From UBA2336 sp964538575 (GTDB taxonomy: Bacteria; Bacteroidota; Bacteroidia; Cytophagales; Cyclobacteriaceae): a stretch of 17,262 nt of DNA. The notes under the pieces are model-generated. The model did no database searches. It was not told the origin of the DNA and saw only the letters and a list, made by a program, of their open reading frames with translations. Below, one piece after another: positions 13,379 to 17,262 of this stretch (its first letter is position 1; every line of letters begins with the position of its first letter). The position numbers were made by a program, and so were the translations under genes. The stretch is from positions 1-17,262 of the forward strand of contig CAZIGG010000062.1 of the NCBI GenBank assembly GCA_964538575.1, written 5' to 3'.

Positions 13379-15742
13379 TTGAAAACTGCATCTTCTCCGT
13401 TTGAGTTTACCGCGAATACCGAGGAAGGCATCCAGCTCGACTTTAAGCGAATCCTGTTTCGTGCCTTGCGGTACTGGTACCTGATCATGGCTTCATTGAT
13501 GATCGCTTTGTGCACAGCCTTCCTGATCAACCGCTATGCACAACGGGTTTACAAGATCGATGCCTCCATCATCATCCGCGAAACCCAGGAGGTGAGCGAG
13601 GGCAAGTTTATTTACAATAACCCGTTGATGAATCCATACCGGAATTATCTCAACGAGGTTTACATTATCAAATCGTACCCGCTGGTGCAGAGTGTAGTGG
13701 AAAATAAAAACCTTTCAACTACTTTTTTCCGGGAAGGCAACTTCCTGACAACCGATGCCTACCACTACGTGCCGATGAAAGCAATGTTTTCACAGCGAAG
13801 CGGGAGCGCACGTTTCCGGGTGCGTATGATCGATGAAAAGGCGTACTCGATCCGGGCTGACCGGGAGGGCGAACCTGAACAGGTTCATAATTTCAACGAC
13901 AGCATAACGATTGATGATACCCGGTTGTTAATTGCATATTATCCCGAAAACGGGCAGCAGAATCAATCGTACGCGGGAACGGAATTCATCCTGTCGTACA
14001 CCCCGCCAGACAACGTAGCCGGTACGTATGTAGCCCGCCTCGATGTTACCTGGGCAGAACTCGGGTCTTCGGTGCTGAACCTGGGAATTAACGGGGCAAA
14101 CCCTGAACGGGAAGTTGATTTCCTGAACGGGTTGATCGAACAGTACCAGGCGTATGACCTCGAAAAGAAAAACAGCGCAGCCTCACGCTCCATTGAATTT
14201 ATAGGCCGCCAGCTTACCAGCATCCGGGATTCGCTCCGTTTTTTTGAGCGCCAACTGGAACGCTTTAAAGACCGGAACGTGGTGACCGACCTGAGCAGTG
14301 AGGCCGTGCGGTTATTTCAAAAGCTTGAAGCGCTTGAAGCGCAGAAAAGCGAGCTGTTTGTACGCGACAGCTATTACAAATACCTCGAAGAGTACCTGGG
14401 CAGGAATAATGAATACGATAAGATTGTATTGCCCGGGTCTGTGGGCATCAGTGACCCCGTGCTGGCAGAATTAATTAAACAGATGGTTTCGCTGCAGCTT
14501 GGCCTGAAAGGCTATACGGGCACAGAACGGCCTGTCAATCCCAGGGTGCAGGAAAGTGAACGGAAAATCAGGGACATTGTGAAGGATATTATCGAATCCA
14601 CGGAAACGCTAAAGGCAACCGACAGGATTAAAAGTACCCAATTGGATAAGGAAATCAGCAATGTGGAGAAGCAGCTAAAGTATTTGCCTATGGCAGAACG
14701 GGAACTGATCGGTATCAAACGGAATTACAGCCTGCTCGACAACCTGTACATTTTTTTGATGCAAAAAATGTCGGAAGCTGAAATTTCGAAAGCGGCAACC
14801 ACCAGCGATATCGTGGTCGTAAATCCACCGATGGTGAGCCAGCGGATTGCACCGAAAACCTCGCAAAATTATACCATTGCCGGGGTGCTGGGCCTGGCCG
14901 TTCCTTTTATCCTGTTTGTATTGGTGGAATTGTCAAACAACAAGGTCCAGTCGAAGGAGGATGTCGAAAAAATTGTATCGATCCCGTTTATAGGGGGCGT
15001 GGGCCATAACGCACTTGACTCAAACCTCGTGGTACAGCAAAAGCCGAAGTCGGCCGTAGCGGAAGCATTCCGGGCGCTGCGGTCCAACCTGAATTATTTT
15101 ACGGGTGGCCAGGACAAGAAAATCGTGCTGGTTACCAGCTCGCTCAGCGGGGAAGGCAAAACATTTACGTCTATCAACTTAGCTACCGTGCTGGCCATGT
15201 CGGGCAAGAAAACAATCATCATCGGGGCCGACATGCGCAGGCCTAAGATCTATGACGACTTTGGATTGAGGAATGACACCGGGCTGAGCAGCTATTTGTC
15301 AGGACTTGCCTCGCTGCCGCAGGTGATCCAGCAAACGGAAATTGAAAATCTTTCGCTCATCAGTGGCGGTCCGGTGCCGCCAAACCCGAGTGAACTTTTA
15401 TTAAAGGAAGTGGTAACACAGATGTTTGCGAACTTGAAAGAGCAGTTCGACTATATCATTCTCGATACTCCACCTGTAGCGCTAGTTACCGATGCCTTTG
15501 TGCTTTCCCGGTTTGCCGACCACAGCCTGTTTGTGGTACGGCAGAACTACACGCCCAAAAATATCCTGAAGATCATCAGCGACTACCACCAGGATGGCCG
15601 GGTGAAAAACATCAGCATTGTGCTGAATGATATTTTCAAGTCCGGGCCGGGATATGGATATGGCTACGGTTATGGCTACGGTTATGGTTACGGTTATGGC
15701 TATGGGTCAAAGAAGAAAGAAGGTGGGTACTACTCCGAATAG
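13379..15742 (+). CDS. Polysaccharide co-polymerase with bacterial tyrosine kinase domain (Wzc family)
   Basis: This 787-residue inner-membrane protein controls chain length and drives export. Residues 34-52 and about 498-516 are the two membrane helices that bracket a long periplasmic Wzz-type region with coiled-coil heptads (about 260-445). VVVNPPMVSQRIAPKT (479-494) is the usual proline-rich strand before the second helix. The cytoplasmic BY-kinase has Walker A SSLSGEGKT (587-595), Walker A' IIIGADMRRP with D618, and Walker B DYIILDTPP with D696. The C-terminal tail has nine Gly-Tyr dipeptides (758-775) then GGYYSE, eleven tyrosines in all, the likely autophosphorylation cluster. The start is TTG 13379, four bases after the wza-like stop; it gives a full N-terminal cytoplasmic segment. 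A cognate phosphatase is not in the window. Confidence 0.93.
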   Translation: MKTASSPFEFTANTEEGIQLDFKRILFRALRYWYLIMASLMIALCTAFLINRYAQRVYKIDASIIIRETQEVSEGKFIYNNPLMNPYRNYLNEVYIIKSYPLVQSVVENKNLSTTFFREGNFLTTDAYHYVPMKAMFSQRSGSARFRVRMIDEKAYSIRADREGEPEQVHNFNDSITIDDTRLLIAYYPENGQQNQSYAGTEFILSYTPPDNVAGTYVARLDVTWAELGSSVLNLGINGANPEREVDFLNGLIEQYQAYDLEKKNSAASRSIEFIGRQLTSIRDSLRFFERQLERFKDRNVVTDLSSEAVRLFQKLEALEAQKSELFVRDSYYKYLEEYLGRNNEYDKIVLPGSVGISDPVLAELIKQMVSLQLGLKGYTGTERPVNPRVQESERKIRDIVKDIIESTETLKATDRIKSTQLDKEISNVEKQLKYLPMAERELIGIKRNYSLLDNLYIFLMQKMSEAEISKAATTSDIVVVNPPMVSQRIAPKTSQNYTIAGVLGLAVPFILFVLVELSNNKVQSKEDVEKIVSIPFIGGVGHNALDSNLVVQQKPKSAVAEAFRALRSNLNYFTGGQDKKIVLVTSSLSGEGKTFTSINLATVLAMSGKKTIIIGADMRRPKIYDDFGLRNDTGLSSYLSGLASLPQVIQQTEIENLSLISGGPVPPNPSELLLKEVVTQMFANLKEQFDYIILDTPPVALVTDAFVLSRFADHSLFVVRQNYTPKNILKIISDYHQDGRVKNISIVLNDIFKSGPGYGYGYGYGYGYGYGYGYGSKKKEGGYYSE
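15650..15703 (+). repeat. Six-base coding repeat encoding (Gly-Tyr)9
   Basis: Nine tandem GGN-TAY hexamers sit near the 3' end of the kinase gene. Third bases vary between units (GGA, GGC, GGT; TAT, TAC), so the tract has been kept for its protein sequence rather than being a fresh slippage product. The repeat length is a multiple of three, so expansion or contraction would change tyrosine number without shifting the frame. Confidence 0.9.
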
Positions 15743-15763
15743 GCTGATCATATTTTCAAGCCA

Positions 15764-17203
15764 GTGAGCCTGAGGCAAAAAACCATTTCCGGATTGTACT
15801 GGACGTTTGCACAGCAGTTCAGCACGCAGGGAATTCAGTTTATTGTATCCATTATCCTGGCTAGGTTACTAATGCCGGAAGAATTCGGGATTGTGGGGAT
15901 GATTAGTATTTTCGTGGCCATCGGTAATGTGTTGCGCGACAGTGGGCTAACCTCATCGCTGATTCGCTCAAAAAATCCAGAACAAAAAGATTATTCTACA
16001 GTATTTATAGTGAACCTCCTGGGAGGCATCCTTATGTACGTCATCCTGTTTGTGTCAGCACCGTCCATAGCCGCTTTTTTTAAACAGCCTCAACTGGTGT
16101 TGGTTACACGTGTAGTGACACTCTCGTTTATTATCAATGCTTTTTCAGGTGTTCAGTTGGCTCGCTTAACACGCCTGATGGATTTTAAAACGCAGCTTAC
16201 CGTTCAGATACCGTCCCTGATTGCAGGTGCTATCCTGGGTGTAATTCTGGCCTGGCAGGGCTTTGGAGTATGGAGCCTGATCTGGATGAGTCTTTTTCAA
16301 TCAGTGATTTCTGTTGTTCAATTGTGGATTCGTACGGGCTGGCGACCTGATTTCCGGTTCGACCGGGACGCTTTCCGGAAACATTTTTCGTTCGGGTACC
16401 GGCTGATGCTTTCAGGATTGATTGATACGATTTACCTGAATATTTATCATGTAATTATCGGGCGGTTTTTCTCTGCTGCACAACTTGGGTTTTATACCCG
16501 TGCGATGACGTTGCGTCAGTTGCCGGTACAGAATATTTCTACCGCCCTGAGAAAAGTGACTTTACCGATGTTTGCCAGCATCCAGGATGATAATGAAAGA
16601 TTAAAAATCGTATCTAAAAAACTCATGCGGCAGGTTATTTTTTGGGTGGCTCCGACTCTGATAGCGTTAGGGGTGCTGGCGGAACCATTCTTCCGGTTTG
16701 TATTTACTGAAAAATGGCTTCCGGCTGTACCCTATTTTCAATTGCTCTGCGTTGCGGGAATTATGTATCCATTGCATGCCTACAATTTGAATATCCTCAA
16801 TGTGAAAGGCAGGAGTGATTTGTTCCTGCGGCTGGAAATCATCAAGAAGGTATTGATTACGATCGGGATAGTGATTGCCATACCCTTCGGAATTTACGGA
16901 TTATTGTATATGCAAATAGTGTTAACCCTGTCGGGATTTTTCATTAACTCGTGGTATAGCGGAATCTTTATAAATTACCCTGTAAAGGAGCAAGCTGTTG
17001 ATATACTGCCGATCATTTTGTTTGCAGGCCTGTGCGGAGCTGTTACCTGGGGGTTCGATCTACTTTTAGTACAGTATAATACACATGATTTTGTGCGGCT
17101 TGTTGCAGGAGGAGTGTGTTATGCGGGTACTTATCTTGGTATCAGTCTGGCGATAAAATTCGAACCGCTTACCGATTTCCGTCAACTAATTTTGAAACGT
17201 TAA
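15764..17203 (+). CDS. Lipopolysaccharide/oligosaccharide flippase (Wzx/TuaB-like, MOP superfamily)
   Basis: A 479-residue integral membrane protein expected to move undecaprenyl-linked repeat units across the inner membrane. The start MSLRQKTISGLYWTFAQQFSTQGIQ is the hallmark of this branch, followed by LARLLMPEEFGIVGM near 32-46 and then alternating hydrophobic segments, which I estimate at twelve to fourteen. TRAMTLRQLPVQNISTALRKVTLPMFA (about 245-271) is the conserved mid-loop of the PST(2) type. The GTG at 15764, 21 bases after the kinase stop, gives the complete N-terminus; no ATG fits. It belongs to the polysaccharide operon with the export lipoprotein and kinase. The specific sugar substrate cannot be read from the sequence. 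The 59 bases after its stop hold nothing I can call. Confidence 0.9.
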   Translation: MSLRQKTISGLYWTFAQQFSTQGIQFIVSIILARLLMPEEFGIVGMISIFVAIGNVLRDSGLTSSLIRSKNPEQKDYSTVFIVNLLGGILMYVILFVSAPSIAAFFKQPQLVLVTRVVTLSFIINAFSGVQLARLTRLMDFKTQLTVQIPSLIAGAILGVILAWQGFGVWSLIWMSLFQSVISVVQLWIRTGWRPDFRFDRDAFRKHFSFGYRLMLSGLIDTIYLNIYHVIIGRFFSAAQLGFYTRAMTLRQLPVQNISTALRKVTLPMFASIQDDNERLKIVSKKLMRQVIFWVAPTLIALGVLAEPFFRFVFTEKWLPAVPYFQLLCVAGIMYPLHAYNLNILNVKGRSDLFLRLEIIKKVLITIGIVIAIPFGIYGLLYMQIVLTLSGFFINSWYSGIFINYPVKEQAVDILPIILFAGLCGAVTWGFDLLLVQYNTHDFVRLVAGGVCYAGTYLGISLAIKFEPLTDFRQLILKR

Positions 17204-17262
17204 ATCTGTCGAAACCAACTGACAATACTAGAACTCATCTCAAAAATATTCTGGGTCATTCC

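Overview
The window looks like a chromosomal piece of a member of the Bacteroidota, most likely the Cytophagales (Cytophagia). The grounds are a perfect TTG-N19-TAnnTTTG promoter upstream of alanine dehydrogenase, frequent TTG and GTG starts without clear Shine-Dalgarno sequences, a fused alpha/beta 2-oxoacid dehydrogenase E1, a stand-alone HsdR-N-like protein, and many short palindromic repeats of the kinds common in this phylum. The lineage call is inference from protein style, not from a search. A run of exactly 100 N (2032-2131) marks an assembly join, so linkage across it is not proven by bases.

Region 1 (1-2031) is housekeeping: the start of an AMP nucleosidase gene (minus), a small PD-(D/E)xK nuclease-like gene (plus), a paired palindromic element, and alanine dehydrogenase (minus). 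Region 2 (2154-4565) is the fused E1 of a branched-chain or other 2-oxoacid dehydrogenase complex. Region 3 (4806-8678) is a sulfate-activation cluster in the order cysC, cysD, cysN, cysQ. It makes PAPS and clears the by-product PAP. No PAPS or sulfite reductase gene is present here, and the cluster lies near surface-polysaccharide genes, so the PAPS may serve sulfation. The gaps of this cluster have been invaded by repeats, including a strong hairpin between cysD and cysN.

Region 4 (8679-11380) is a visibly A+T-rich island. It holds one large gene whose N-terminus carries the complete HxDxxxxHxHxxxN motif of MOB relaxases and whose C-terminal 430 or so residues I do not recognise. A dead, internally deleted copy of the sugar-nucleotide gene that follows comes next. 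Region 5 (11381-17203) is the start of an exopolysaccharide/capsule locus: UDP-glucuronate decarboxylase, an outer-membrane export lipoprotein (Wza/OPX type), a Wzc-type chain-length regulator and tyrosine kinase with a (Gly-Tyr)9 tail, and a Wzx-type flippase. The last three are closely spaced and probably co-transcribed.

I saw no tRNA, rRNA, CRISPR array, integrase or insertion sequence. The parts most worth a second look are the orphan relaxase-like gene with its unknown C-terminal region, the adjacent decayed uxs copy, and the repeat invasion of the cysD-cysN junction that also supplies the cysN start codon.
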